Of a DNA stretch of 64,000 bases, positions 29,136-37,927 are shown one piece after another. The translations under genes were made by a program, and so were the position numbers. The notes under the pieces are model-generated. The model was not told where the DNA came from, did not search any database, and saw only the letters and a program-made list of their open reading frames with translations. Position 1 is the first letter of the stretch. Each line of letters starts with the position of its first letter. The stretch is from Streptantibioticus parmotrematis (GTDB lineage Bacteria > Actinomycetota > Actinomycetes > Streptomycetales > Streptomycetaceae). Location of the stretch: contig NZ_JAINVZ010000011.1 of NCBI RefSeq assembly GCF_019890615.1, positions 167,321 through 231,320 of the forward strand, read 5' to 3'.

Positions 29136-29950
29136 GCGAGGCTCCCGTCGGTGCGGTGCCGTACGCCCCGGTGCCACCCGTAGTCGAGATCGCCCACGTG
29201 GAAGGCGTTGGCGAGGATCCGCGGTTCCCGGGCCAGCAGGCCGTCCCGGAAGTGGTCGAAGAAGGTCAGTCTCCGTACGTCCACCGAGACCGGCTGGGGC
29301 TCCCACTCGGTGCGGTATGCCTTGACGACGACCATCGTGCCGTCGTGCGGCTCGTACTCGAAGGTGTACGGCAGGGGGCCCGCGTAGCGGCGCGCGTCAC
29401 GCGACGATGCGAAGGGGCTGCCCTGCGGGAGTGCCGCGGGCCCCGACAGATCGGCGCTCACCCGTACGTCGGCCCGCCCGTCCCGGGACCGGACCGCGAA
29501 CTCGACGCGGTCCCCCACGGTCCGGCAGCCCAGCCGGGCCATGCGGTAGTGGTACCGGGTCAGAAGGTTGCCGCCGAGAGCGAGGACGGTGCTGGAGGTG
29601 TCGCTGCGCAGGATGCGCAGTCCGCGCATGGCCCTGCCGCCAGGGGTACGGAAGCGTGTGAAGATCCGGTAGCCCGTCATCACCTGGTCCGTTCCGAGGG
29701 CCGCGGGCAACCACGGCGGGCGCAGCCCCCGCTGGTCGACGAGGGCCACGGCGACGAATCCGTACTCGGTGCCGCCCGCGCTGTAAGTGTCCGGTTCCAG
29801 CCCTGGATCGAGCAGCGGTCGCAGGGTCTCGACGGGAAACGCGTAGGTGAGCACGAGGGAGTGCGCGAAGTGGGTGCGCAACCCCAGGGGATGGCGCCGC
29901 AGGAAGGCCGACGAGGATATCGGCAAGGTCGGTCGCGAACGGGCGGTCAT
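29132..29950 (-). CDS. DUF2071 (YqjF-like) family protein
   Basis: 272 residues resembling the DUF2071 family, an acetoacetate-decarboxylase-like fold with unknown reaction. LLDPGLEPDTYSAGGTEYGF and FFDHFRDGLLAREPRI are visible conserved-looking segments. The ATG at 29950 shares one base with the upstream stop (TGATG), so it is coupled to the DUF3419 gene. It is soluble, with no signal peptide. Confidence 0.72.
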   Translation of the reverse strand: MTARSRPTLPISSSAFLRRHPLGLRTHFAHSLVLTYAFPVETLRPLLDPGLEPDTYSAGGTEYGFVAVALVDQRGLRPPWLPAALGTDQVMTGYRIFTRFRTPGGRAMRGLRILRSDTSSTVLALGGNLLTRYHYRMARLGCRTVGDRVEFAVRSRDGRADVRVSADLSGPAALPQGSPFASSRDARRYAGPLPYTFEYEPHDGTMVVVKAYRTEWEPQPVSVDVRRLTFFDHFRDGLLAREPRILANAFHVGDLDYGWHRGVRHRTDGSLA

Positions 29951-30903
29951 CAGGGGTTGCCTCCGGTGTGCAGGACGCGGACCGTGCCCCACAGGGGGCA
30001 GCGCTCCTGAGGTGAGGGCGACGCGCCCCGGAGGTGTCGGCCGTCCTGGTCCGAGCGCCAGCTTGTGGGATCGCCCTGCTCCACGCGGTCCTCTCGGACG
30101 CTGCGCAGCACGGCGACACCGCCCGGGCGCACCGCCCGTTCGACCGCCGCCCTCAGCCTGCGGGCATACGCACGGCCGGGGCCGTCGAGCACGTTGGAGA
30201 GCGTCACCGCGTCGTAGGAGCCGGCCGGGACGGACTCCAGGTGTTCGGCGACATCAGCTCGTACGAACCGGATGCCGGACACCGGGACGGGGTCGGGCGC
30301 CTCGCCGAGCAGCAGGAGCCGCAGCAGTGGGTTGGCGGTGTTGGGGCACGAGGCGACCACTCGCGCGGTCCGGGCCCGCAGGACGGCGTCGAACCGCGGC
30401 GGGGCCACCCCCCGGAAGCCCGGCCGCAGCAGGGCGGTCAACGGCCCGGCGGGCCGCAGCGCCGACGCCGTCAGCAGCCGCAGCCCGGCGCCGTCGATGC
30501 GTTCGTGCCACCAGCGCAGTTGGCGGGCGGGGTCGTCGAGCCGCAGGAAGGCACGCAAGGCGGTCGGCTGCCACGCGGGCAGCAGCCCGGCGGTCACGTG
30601 CCGACCGACGGCCGTGAGGCGCTCGGCGGTGCCCGTGCGGGCAGGCGCGCCGTCCACCACGCGTGCGCGGGCGTAGTCGAGTTGGCGGGGATTGACGTCG
30701 ACAGCGGTGACCTCGTACCCGGCGTGCGCCAGGGCCGCCGCGGTGTCACCGGCCGAGGCGACGCACAGGACGCGGGCGGGCGCGGCGGGGAAGACCGCCA
30801 GCTCGATCCCGGGATCTTCGTACATGCGGCCGAACAGCAGGCGGGGGCTGCCGGATCGGCCGGCCAGGATCCTGCCGTGCGACCACGGAGTGCCCGCGCT
30901 CAT
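29950..30903 (-). CDS. DUF3419/BtaA-like aminocarboxypropyl-transferase homologue
   Basis: 317 residues. VLCVASAGDTAAALAHAGY and VTAVDVNPRQLDYARAR form a SAM-binding domain of the DUF3419 type. A later SYDAVTLSNVLDGPG and RAVRPGGVAVLRS continue the fold. DUF3419 includes BtaA, which moves a 3-amino-3-carboxypropyl group from SAM to diacylglycerol in betaine-lipid synthesis. Whether this protein does that chemistry is unproven. It is coupled by ATGA to the DoxX-like gene and by TGATG to DUF2071. Confidence 0.7.
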   Translation of the reverse strand: MSAGTPWSHGRILAGRSGSPRLLFGRMYEDPGIELAVFPAAPARVLCVASAGDTAAALAHAGYEVTAVDVNPRQLDYARARVVDGAPARTGTAERLTAVGRHVTAGLLPAWQPTALRAFLRLDDPARQLRWWHERIDGAGLRLLTASALRPAGPLTALLRPGFRGVAPPRFDAVLRARTARVVASCPNTANPLLRLLLLGEAPDPVPVSGIRFVRADVAEHLESVPAGSYDAVTLSNVLDGPGRAYARRLRAAVERAVRPGGVAVLRSVREDRVEQGDPTSWRSDQDGRHLRGASPSPQERCPLWGTVRVLHTGGNP

Positions 30904-31304
30904 CGTCGGATCGCCCGCCTCTCGGCCACCAGCCAGAACAGTGCGACGAGGGCGAGATCAGTGACGATCAGTCTGCCGGGCTCGTCGATCGTCCCCGCGG
31001 CGAAGAGCAGGCCCCCGGCGTTGAAGGAGACGATGAGCCAGGTCTGCACCGCTGCCGCCAGGTAGGGCCGCCTGCCGCTGAAGGCCCAGATCCCCACCGC
31101 GGCCTCCGCGAGGCCGATCGAGACCATGAGCGGGACCACGGCCCATCCCGGAAGGAAGGGGATGTCCGCGATGATCGCGCGCTGGTCGGCCCGGCCGGGG
31201 AAGACCTTGCACCACAGCCCCTCGTAGAACCACACGAGCGAGACAGCCGCAGCCGGTAACCAGGAGCGCCAACCTCTGTCCGTAGAAGGCACACCGGCAT
31301 CCAA
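30900..31304 (-). CDS. DoxX-like membrane protein
   Basis: 134 residues with four transmembrane helices. WFYEGLWCKVFPG near the start and PYLAAAVQTWLIVSFNAGG resemble the DoxX-like family, whose members often act with redox or lipid enzymes. It is the first gene of the five-gene operon. The start shown is a TTG; a GTG at 31292 is the alternative, and the ribosome site is unclear for both. The stop overlaps the DUF3419 start (ATGA). Confidence 0.7.
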   Translation of the reverse strand: MDAGVPSTDRGWRSWLPAAAVSLVWFYEGLWCKVFPGRADQRAIIADIPFLPGWAVVPLMVSIGLAEAAVGIWAFSGRRPYLAAAVQTWLIVSFNAGGLLFAAGTIDEPGRLIVTDLALVALFWLVAERRAIRR

Positions 31305-31373
31305 GCACCCGCCGCTTCGGCACCCGGCGGCGGGATGCCTGGACGATCAGGTTGACTGATCCGGGAGATCGTC

Positions 31374-31387
31374 GTTTCACGTGAAAC
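31374..31387. promoter_or_regulatory. parS: parS site
   Basis: Perfect GTTTCACGTGAAAC, first of three in 73 bp between divergent genes. Confidence 0.9.
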
Positions 31388-31406
31388 AGCCGCGTGGCGA
31401 GTCGGC

Positions 31407-31420
31407 GTTTCACGTGAAAC
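31407..31420. promoter_or_regulatory. parS: parS site
   Basis: Perfect GTTTCACGTGAAAC, second of the triplet; 33 bp centre to centre from the first and 26 bp from the third. Confidence 0.9.
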
Positions 31421-31432
31421 AGCCGCCCGTGG

Positions 31433-31446
31433 GTTTCACGTGAAAC
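31433..31446. promoter_or_regulatory. parS: parS site within a 26-bp palindrome
   Basis: Perfect GTTTCACGTGAAAC. The symmetry extends to 31427-31452 (arms open with CCGTGG). It is only 38 bases from the start of the cystathionine-lyase-like gene, so ParB bound here could affect its transcription. Confidence 0.9.
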
Positions 31447-31483
31447 CCACGGTCCGCACCCATCAGCAGCAACAGGAGGCACG

Positions 31484-32629
31484 ATGCCCGAGCAGCCGGA
31501 GCGTCTGGGAGACGGCACGCGAAGTGTGCACGCGGGACGGCCCCCGGCCACCGCGCACACCCCCTCGCTGCCCGGCCCGGTCTTCGTCTCGCACTACCAC
31601 CTGCCCGGCGATGCCACCGGCCCCTACATGTACGGCCGTGACCAGAACCCGACCTGGACGCAGCTGGAGGAGGCCATCACCCAGCTGGAATCGCCCACCG
31701 AGCCCGCCGAGACCGTGGTGTTCTCCTCCGGCATGGGTGCGATCTCCTCGGTACTGCTGGCACAGGCGCGCAGCGGGGACACCGTGGTGCTGCCCTCCGA
31801 CTGCTACCAGACCACCCGAGCGCTTCAGCAGCGTCTGGAGTCCTACGGCGTCCGCGTACGCCTGGCGCCGACCCGTGGGGACGGGCAACTCGACGCGCTC
31901 GACGGGGCGAAACTGCTGTGGATCGAGACGCCCTCCAACCCGGAACTCGACGTGTGCGACATCCGGAGGCTGGTCGACGCCGCTCATGATGCGGGCGCCC
32001 TGGTCGCGGTGGACAACACGCTCGCCACGCCGCTCGGGCAGCGCCCGCTCGACCTCGGCGCCGACTTCAGCGTGGCCAGTGGCACCAAGGCGCTCACCGG
32101 GCACGGTGATCTGCTGCTGGGCTACGTCACGGCACGCGACCCCGGGCTGGCCGGCTCGGTACGGCTGTGGCGCAAGACGGTCGGGGCGATCCCGGGGCCC
32201 ATGGAAGCCTGGCTGGCCCATCGTTCGCTGGCGACGCTGGAACTGCGCGTCGACCGCCAGGCGGCCAACGCGCTCGCGCTGGCCGACGCGTTGGCGCGAC
32301 GCACGGAGATCACCGGGCTGCGGCATCCCGGGTTGCCGGCCGACGCCTCGTACCCGGTCGCACGTCGCCAGATGCGCCGGTTCGGCTCCGTCGTCTCCTT
32401 CGTGCTGCCGGACAAGGCGCACGCGGAGCGCTTCCTCGCCGCGCTGCGGCTGACCGGCGAGGCGACGAGCTTCGGGTCCGTGCTGAGCACCGCCGAGCGA
32501 CGTGCCCGCTGGGGCGGTGACGCGGTGCCGGAGGGCTTCATCCGCTTCTCGGTGGGGATCGAGAACCCGGACGACATCGTGGCGGACGTCCTGGCCGCGT
32601 TGGACACCGCGCTCCAGGGCGGGGCGTGA
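31484..32629 (+). CDS. Cystathionine gamma-lyase/synthase family PLP enzyme
   Basis: 381-residue Cys/Met-metabolism PLP enzyme. TRSVHAGRPP opens the fold, SSGMGAISSVLLA binds the cofactor phosphate, WIETPSNPELDVCDI and VAVDNTLATPLGQRPLDLGADF follow, and ASGTKALTGHGD holds the Schiff-base Lys. It probably splits cystathionine to cysteine in reverse trans-sulfuration, though gamma-synthase activity is possible. GGAGG lies six bases before the ATG. A triple parS cluster lies immediately upstream. Confidence 0.88.
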   Translation: MPEQPERLGDGTRSVHAGRPPATAHTPSLPGPVFVSHYHLPGDATGPYMYGRDQNPTWTQLEEAITQLESPTEPAETVVFSSGMGAISSVLLAQARSGDTVVLPSDCYQTTRALQQRLESYGVRVRLAPTRGDGQLDALDGAKLLWIETPSNPELDVCDIRRLVDAAHDAGALVAVDNTLATPLGQRPLDLGADFSVASGTKALTGHGDLLLGYVTARDPGLAGSVRLWRKTVGAIPGPMEAWLAHRSLATLELRVDRQAANALALADALARRTEITGLRHPGLPADASYPVARRQMRRFGSVVSFVLPDKAHAERFLAALRLTGEATSFGSVLSTAERRARWGGDAVPEGFIRFSVGIENPDDIVADVLAALDTALQGGA

Positions 32630-32784
32630 GCCGAAACGCTCCCGGGAGAGAGGCGGCCGGAGTCTCCCCCCTCGTGACTCCGACCGCCCTGTCCGGCGCT
32701 TCGCTCGACGCTGAACGCCAAGAAGCGCCTGAACAAGGCTAGTTGACTCTGTGTCAGTGTCCAATCACAGTTAGAGGGCGGAGG

Positions 32785-32809
32785 TATCGACATATTTATG
32801 GTTGCCGAT
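32785..32809. promoter_or_regulatory. Possible LysR-type operator upstream of the LysR gene
   Basis: CATATTTATG (32791-32800) is an AT-rich partial dyad within an imperfect ATCG...CGAT repeat, standing out in a 70% GC setting, 70-90 bp before the LysR ATG. It resembles T-N11-A autoregulatory boxes. The remainder of the 247-bp gap shows nothing definite. Confidence 0.35.
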
Positions 32810-32876
32810 GCCCCGGGCACAGGCTGACCGCATACCCATGCGGCCCCCGCCCGGAGCAGGCGGCTGAGGAGCACGC

Positions 32877-33812
32877 ATGGACCTGGCCTTGTTGCGCACG
32901 TTCGTCGCGGTGCACCGGGCCGGTTCGTTCACCAGGGCTGCCCAGCTCCTCGGCCTCTCCCAGCCCGCCGTCACGGGACAGATACGCAGCCTTGAACGCC
33001 AGCTGGGCCGACCGTTGTTCCGCAGGCTGCCGCGCGGGGTCGCCGCCACCACCGCGGGCGACGAGCTCGCCTGGAAGGTCGCACCGCACCTCGACGCCCT
33101 GCGGGAGATCGCCGAAGGCGAACTGGACGACGAGTCGGGCGGCCGCACGCTTCATCTGGCCGGGCCCGCCGAGTTCACCGGGCTGCGCGTCCTGCCCGCC
33201 CTCGCGCCGCTGGCCGGGGACGCCATGGCGCTGCGGGTGGCGCTGGGCGCGCCGGACGAGGCGCTGGCCGGTCTCGCCGACGGACGCCACGACCTGGTCA
33301 TCGGCACCACCCGGCCGCGGGCCCGGCTGCTGCACGCCACCCCGCTGTGCGACGAGGAGCAGGTGCTGGTCGCCGCCCCCCACTGGGCTGAGCGGGTCGG
33401 GGCGCTGTCCGGCCCGTCGGAACGCGACGGTGCCGATCCCGGAGCCGCAGCCGCCCCGGCCGTGGCCCCCGGAGCGCTGACCGGGGTGCCGATCGTCGGC
33501 TACGAGGAGGACCTGACGTTGCTGACCGGATTCTGGACGGAGGTCTTCGGCGGCGGTCCCCGGGCTTCCGCCACCATCGTCGTGCCCGACATGAGGGCGG
33601 TACTGGAGTGTGTGCGTTCAGGCGCCGGAATGGCCGTGCTCCCGCGGTACCTGTGCGCGCGGGCGCTGACCTCCGGCGATGTGGTCCCGCTGGTCGAACC
33701 CCTCGTGCCGCCGCTGCGCACCTACTACCTCGTGGTGCGCGCCGGAACGCTCGCGCTGCCGTACCTGGCGCGGGCGCACGCGCGGCTTCTGAGGGCCGCC
33801 GAGGGCTGGTAG
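32877..33812 (+). CDS. LysR-family transcriptional regulator
   Basis: 311 residues. The N-terminal winged helix LALLRTFVAVHRAGSFTRAA with LGLSQPAVTGQIRSLERQLG is canonical LysR. The C-terminal substrate-binding domain is present, with an Ala/Pro-rich insertion near residues 185-200. It lies 247 bp after the cystathionine-lyase-like gene on the same strand; a sulfur-related effector is possible but not shown. Confidence 0.88.
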   Translation: MDLALLRTFVAVHRAGSFTRAAQLLGLSQPAVTGQIRSLERQLGRPLFRRLPRGVAATTAGDELAWKVAPHLDALREIAEGELDDESGGRTLHLAGPAEFTGLRVLPALAPLAGDAMALRVALGAPDEALAGLADGRHDLVIGTTRPRARLLHATPLCDEEQVLVAAPHWAERVGALSGPSERDGADPGAAAAPAVAPGALTGVPIVGYEEDLTLLTGFWTEVFGGGPRASATIVVPDMRAVLECVRSGAGMAVLPRYLCARALTSGDVVPLVEPLVPPLRTYYLVVRAGTLALPYLARAHARLLRAAEGW

Positions 33813-33913
33813 TGCCGTTCCGGCTCGTCGGACGCGCCCCTGCGCGATGCCGGACCTCCGATTCGCCGCGTCCGGGGCGTTTCACGGCGCCTCCGGTGCG
33901 GCATTGTCCCTGC

Positions 33914-34414
33914 ATGCCAGTGGAGCCTCCTGATACCCCGCCCCGGCAGGTGGTCAAGCGCACCGCCCGCGCGATCCTGCTGGACGGGGACCAGATGCTG
34001 CTGATCAAACGCACCAAGCCCGGCGAGCCGCCGTACTGGATCACCCCCGGCGGCGGTGTCGAACCCGAGGACGCCACCGTGGTCGACGCGCTCCACCGCG
34101 AGCTGGACGAGGAGCTCGGTGCCAAGGTCGGCGACGTGGTCCCGGCGTTCGTCGACACCGTCGAGCACGTCCGGGAGGACGGCGCGATCGGCGTGAAGGT
34201 GCAGCACTTCTTCGTCTGCCGTCTCGACTCGATGGACCTCTCCCGGCGCCACGGGCCCGAGGTGGACGAACCGTGCGGGACGTACGAGTTCGTGCGCGTG
34301 CCGTTCACCCGCGAGGGCGTCGCGTCCGTGGGGGTCGTACCGCCGTCGTTGCGCGCCTATCTGGACGCGAACATCGAAGGTGTCACGGCGCTGCTGGCGA
34401 CCGACCTCGGCTGA
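33914..34414 (+). CDS. Nudix hydrolase
   Basis: 166 residues. The Nudix box is visible from GGGVEPEDATVVDALHRELDEELG (Gly-x5-Glu-x7-Arg-Glu-x2-Glu-Glu), which binds Mg2+ and hydrolyses nucleoside diphosphate-X substrates. No specificity motif allows a finer call. The ATG at 33914 lies in a tight upstream context without a strong ribosome site. It converges with the PNPOx-like gene. Confidence 0.87.
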   Translation: MPVEPPDTPPRQVVKRTARAILLDGDQMLLIKRTKPGEPPYWITPGGGVEPEDATVVDALHRELDEELGAKVGDVVPAFVDTVEHVREDGAIGVKVQHFFVCRLDSMDLSRRHGPEVDEPCGTYEFVRVPFTREGVASVGVVPPSLRAYLDANIEGVTALLATDLG

Positions 34415-34495
34415 GGCGCTGGACGCGGCGGGAGTCCCCCGCGGGATCCGGCCGCCGCCCCACGCGAACCCGTTCCGTCACGCGGGCTGGTTCCG

Positions 34496-35359
34496 TCACG
34501 CGAACCAGCCGCGGAAGCCGCCGGTCGAGCCGCCCCCCGCGCTCCCCGCCACCCCCGCCGTACCGCGTCGCGCCCGCGCCAGCGCCCGTTCGGCCTCGAG
34601 CCGCCACGACTCCCGGTCGGGCGGTGCGGCGTCGAGCCCCGGGAGCGCCGCGGCCTCGGTGCGTTCGGCCGCGACGCCGAAGTAGTCGCCGCCCTTGCGC
34701 TTGACGTCGTCGGTCCCCCACGCCTGCTCGCCGTCGGCGGCATCCACGGCGCGCGGCGGCGGGACCAGCCGGGGGATGTGCTTGGAGCAGTGGATGTACG
34801 CCTCGTCCACCGTCACCTCGACCCACGTCTGCGGGCGCCGTCCCGGCACCGGATCGACCGGCAGGTCCGGCTGGACGACGCGCATCACCTCGTCGGAGAC
34901 CAGCCGGGCCTGGCCGTTGACGTGCAGGCCGATGCGGTCGCGGGAGAAGTCGATCATCAGCAGGGCGATGTGCGGGTTCTCGCGGATGTTGCCGAGCGAG
35001 GCCATCACCCCGTTGCCCCGGTACTCGGGGTACGCGATCGTGCGGTCGTCCAGTACCTGCACGAAGCCGGGCGGGCCGGCGCGGAACGAGTTGTCGCAGA
35101 CCCCGTCGCCGTCCGCGGTGGCGAGGAAGAACATCTCCTGCCGCGCCACGAACTCCCGCATGCGGTCGTTGAGCCGTTCGCTCATCTGGTCGCGGTAGAA
35201 GCGGTCGGCCCGGGCCGTGGTGCCCAGTTCGCGCTGGACGCGGCGCTCGGCGGCGGCGCCCGGCCGCGTCAGGTCCGGTGCGGACGCCCGCTCGGTCGGG
35301 CCGTCGGCGGGAGCGGCGCCGCCGCGGGTGCCCGAAGTGCGCGGATCGTGGTGGTTCAA
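34496..35359 (-). CDS. Pyridoxamine-5'-phosphate oxidase-fold flavoprotein
   Basis: 287 residues. The core FLATADGDGVCDNSFRAGPPGFVQVLDD followed by YPEYRGNGVMASLGNIRENP is the split-barrel FMN-binding PNPOx-like fold often found beside flavohaemoglobins. The N-terminus is disordered and the last 60 residues are Ala/Gly/Arg-rich. It directly follows the globin-reductase gene's start side in a same-strand layout: this gene lies 48 bp downstream of it, so the two are probably co-transcribed and may share redox or NO chemistry. Confidence 0.8.
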   Translation of the reverse strand: MNHHDPRTSGTRGGAAPADGPTERASAPDLTRPGAAAERRVQRELGTTARADRFYRDQMSERLNDRMREFVARQEMFFLATADGDGVCDNSFRAGPPGFVQVLDDRTIAYPEYRGNGVMASLGNIRENPHIALLMIDFSRDRIGLHVNGQARLVSDEVMRVVQPDLPVDPVPGRRPQTWVEVTVDEAYIHCSKHIPRLVPPPRAVDAADGEQAWGTDDVKRKGGDYFGVAAERTEAAALPGLDAAPPDRESWRLEAERALARARRGTAGVAGSAGGGSTGGFRGWFA

Positions 35360-35407
35360 CGTTTCTCCCGACGCCGTGGATGACGGAAGGGGGTCTGGGC
35401 CGAACGG

Positions 35408-37114
35408 TCAGGCGCGTGCCGAGGCGAGTTCATCGAGTGAGTCGTGGCGTATCCGGTGCGTGGGCATGCCGACGCCGATCAGGGCGTCCACGCTGCTGCG
35501 GATCATCCCGGGCGGACCCGACAGGTACGCGTCGTACGCGTCCCACGGGCCGTGCCGCCGCACGATCTCCGGCAGCGCGCCCGCGAACAGGCCACCCGCC
35601 ACGGCGGAGCCCTCGGGGACGACCGGGCGGACCGAGAGCCAGGCGTGCTCGCGTTCCATCCGCAGCATCGTGTCGAGGTCGTAGAGGTCGTGGCCGTTGC
35701 GGGCCGCGTAGAAGACTTCCACCGGGCGTCTGCGCCCGCGGTCGGCGACGTCCTCGACGAGCGCCTTGATCGGTGCGATGCCGGTACCGCCGCCCAGGCA
35801 GAGCAGCCCGTTGTCAGTGCCGTGGTCCACAATCATGGAACCAGCCGGAGGACCGAGCCGGATCACGTCCCCCGGGCAGGCCCTGTTGACCATGGCCGTG
35901 CTGACCCAGCCCGCCGGCACGGCCTTGATGTGGAAGGAGAGCAGTCCGTCCGGACGCGGGGCGGAGGCGAAGGAATAGTGCCGCCAGACCCTCGGCCACC
36001 ACGGCGTCTCGATGCTGGTGTACTGCCCGGCCAGGAACGGGTACGGCTGGTCGGGGCGCACGGTGACGACGGCGACGTCCGGCGTGCGCCGTTCGAGGGA
36101 GACGATCTCGGCCTGCCACCAGGGCGGTGACGTCACCTCGTCCTCGGCCGCGGCGTCGATCATGATCTGCGAGATGGCGGTGTAGGCGCGCACCCAGGCG
36201 GCTTCGACCTCGTCGTTCCAGATCTCCTCCGCGTACTTGGTCAGCGCGCCGATCAGGCACTCGCCGACGGCCGGGTAGTGCTCGGGCCGCGTGCCGTACT
36301 TGCGGTGCCCCCGGCCGAGCCGGGAGAGGTAGTCGGTGAGCCGGGCGGGGTCGTCGACCGCCTGCGCGGCGTCCAGCAGCGCCTGGAAGAGCCGGTCGCG
36401 CTGCACGTTCATGGCCACCGGGAACAGGTCGCGCAGTTCGGGATGGCGGAGGAAGAGCAGGGCGTAGAAGTACGAGGTCGTACGGTCTGCGACCGGCTGC
36501 ACCAGTGCCAGCGTCCGGCGGATCAGGATCGCGTCGGCGGAGGGGGCGGGGCCGGACGACGCGGCAGGCGACGAGTCAGCGGGCAACGAGGCGGGACTCG
36601 AGGAAACGGGGCTCGGCTGGGCGGAACCGAAGCGGTCGGGCTGGGCGGGCACGGCGTCCGGTATCGCGGCATCCGGCGTGGCGGCGTGCTCGGGCGCGGG
36701 ACCGTCCTCGCCGGGCGCGGACGAGCTGAACCAGTCCCATTCCTCCGCGGCGGCAGCCGGCTCCACCGGCCCCGCCTGATCCGCGGGATCCCGGTGACCC
36801 GCCCCCGGCGACGGCGTGCCGCCGTGGCCGGGGGCGCCGAAGGAGGCACCCGCACCGGCAGAGAAGCCGACACCGGCACCGGCACCGTTGCCCGGGGAGG
36901 CGACACCCTGGTCGGCACCTTCCGCGCCGTAAGCCCGTTCCGCGCCGTAAGCGCGCTCCCCCGCGCCGCCGCGCTCGGCGGCCGTTCCCGCCGCCATCGC
37001 TCCCGCCTCCGCAATCCCCTGGTCGAAAGCCCGATTACCAGAAGCCCAGTTGCCCGAACCCCCGTCGCCGAATCCGGTCCCCCGGTCGGCCGGACTGGTG
37101 GTCGCAGCGTCCAT
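35408..37114 (-). CDS. Flavohaemoglobin-like globin/FAD/NAD oxidoreductase with long disordered N-terminus
   Basis: About 568 residues. Residues 1-195 are Gly/Ala/Pro-rich and disordered. A globin domain follows with TSYFYALLFLRHPELRDLFP and a candidate proximal His in RGHRKYGTRPEHYPAVG. The FAD-binding WRHYSFAS and NAD-binding LGGGTGIAPIKAL complete a flavohaemoprotein. Such enzymes dioxygenate nitric oxide to nitrate. The ATG at 37114 was preferred for its GAGG six bases upstream; ATG 37153 is possible. The extra N-terminus exceeds the usual 400-residue family length. Confidence 0.83.
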   Translation of the reverse strand: MDAATTSPADRGTGFGDGGSGNWASGNRAFDQGIAEAGAMAAGTAAERGGAGERAYGAERAYGAEGADQGVASPGNGAGAGVGFSAGAGASFGAPGHGGTPSPGAGHRDPADQAGPVEPAAAAEEWDWFSSSAPGEDGPAPEHAATPDAAIPDAVPAQPDRFGSAQPSPVSSSPASLPADSSPAASSGPAPSADAILIRRTLALVQPVADRTTSYFYALLFLRHPELRDLFPVAMNVQRDRLFQALLDAAQAVDDPARLTDYLSRLGRGHRKYGTRPEHYPAVGECLIGALTKYAEEIWNDEVEAAWVRAYTAISQIMIDAAAEDEVTSPPWWQAEIVSLERRTPDVAVVTVRPDQPYPFLAGQYTSIETPWWPRVWRHYSFASAPRPDGLLSFHIKAVPAGWVSTAMVNRACPGDVIRLGPPAGSMIVDHGTDNGLLCLGGGTGIAPIKALVEDVADRGRRRPVEVFYAARNGHDLYDLDTMLRMEREHAWLSVRPVVPEGSAVAGGLFAGALPEIVRRHGPWDAYDAYLSGPPGMIRSSVDALIGVGMPTHRIRHDSLDELASARA

Positions 37115-37699
37115 CGTCTGCCTCGCCTCGAACGTCTCCCGGTCGGTTTCCATACGTCCGCTATCGGAACGGGCCGGTGATTCAACCGTCTTCCCCCGAG
37201 CGGGCCCCGGAATCCGCGTCCGCCGAATCCGGTCTTCGTCCCCGGTTCCCCGTGAACCCTTCGGGCCCACCGGTCCTCGGGGCGAGCCCGTTCGGCGCAG
37301 GACAGGAGCGTGGCACAGCGCGTCGCGCGCCAGGGCGAAATGCCGGAACTGTGGGTGAGGGGTGGCCCGTTCACGTTAGGGTGGCTCGCTCAGGGACCTG
37401 CTCGGCCCTCCCCGCGGCCCTCGACACGCATGCGCTCCACCCGACGGACCCCTCCGGCTCCGCGACGGACGCGCCGCGGACGAACGCACTCGACCATACC
37501 GGGCGGCTGTGAATGCACAAGCCCTTCTCCCCGCCCGGAGCAGGCACTCCCGCCGATTCGCGCGATTCGCTCAGGCAATATTCCGGGATTCCCCCTTCAG
37601 TCGCCCTCAATCACCTTCAGTCGCAGGAATCCGGTTATGACGGACGTTCCACAGGAATAGCGGACGTCCGGCCGCACCGGCTCTCGGACGACAGCACGC

Positions 37700-37890
37700 C
37701 CCTCTGACGGCGGTGTCCGGGACGGCAGCGCGCCCCTCGGACGGCGCGTCGGAGCGGAGGAGCGGGCGACCCGGACGGGCGGGCGACGCGGGCGACGGCG
37801 CGGAAGAGCGGGCGGCACGGACGGACGGGCGCGCGGCCGACGCGGACGGACGGGCGGCGCGGACGGGCGGGCGGAAGCGCGGACCGACGC
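37700..37890. repeat. Low-complexity GC-rich repeats
   Basis: Short units such as GGACGGGCGG, GCGGACGG and CGCGCCCCTCGGACGG recur through this stretch. It is part of the 813-bp gap (37115-37927) between two minus-strand genes. The gap also has a lower-GC part around 37560-37650 with TTCAGTCGC twice, but no convincing gene. Confidence 0.5.
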
Positions 37891-37927
37891 CACGCTGCCT
37901 CAGGTCGCCTCCTGTCGCCTCGCTGTC

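Noticed and set aside
31374..31446. Three identical 14-bp palindromes considered as an IS footprint or CRISPR-like array
   Set aside because: The spacing is irregular, there are no spacers of constant length or transposase, and the unit is exactly the ParB site.
37310..37660. Possible gene in the 813-bp gap before the globin gene
   Set aside because: The frame has no ribosome site, Pro/Arg/Thr-rich content and no recognisable family; base composition shifts within it.
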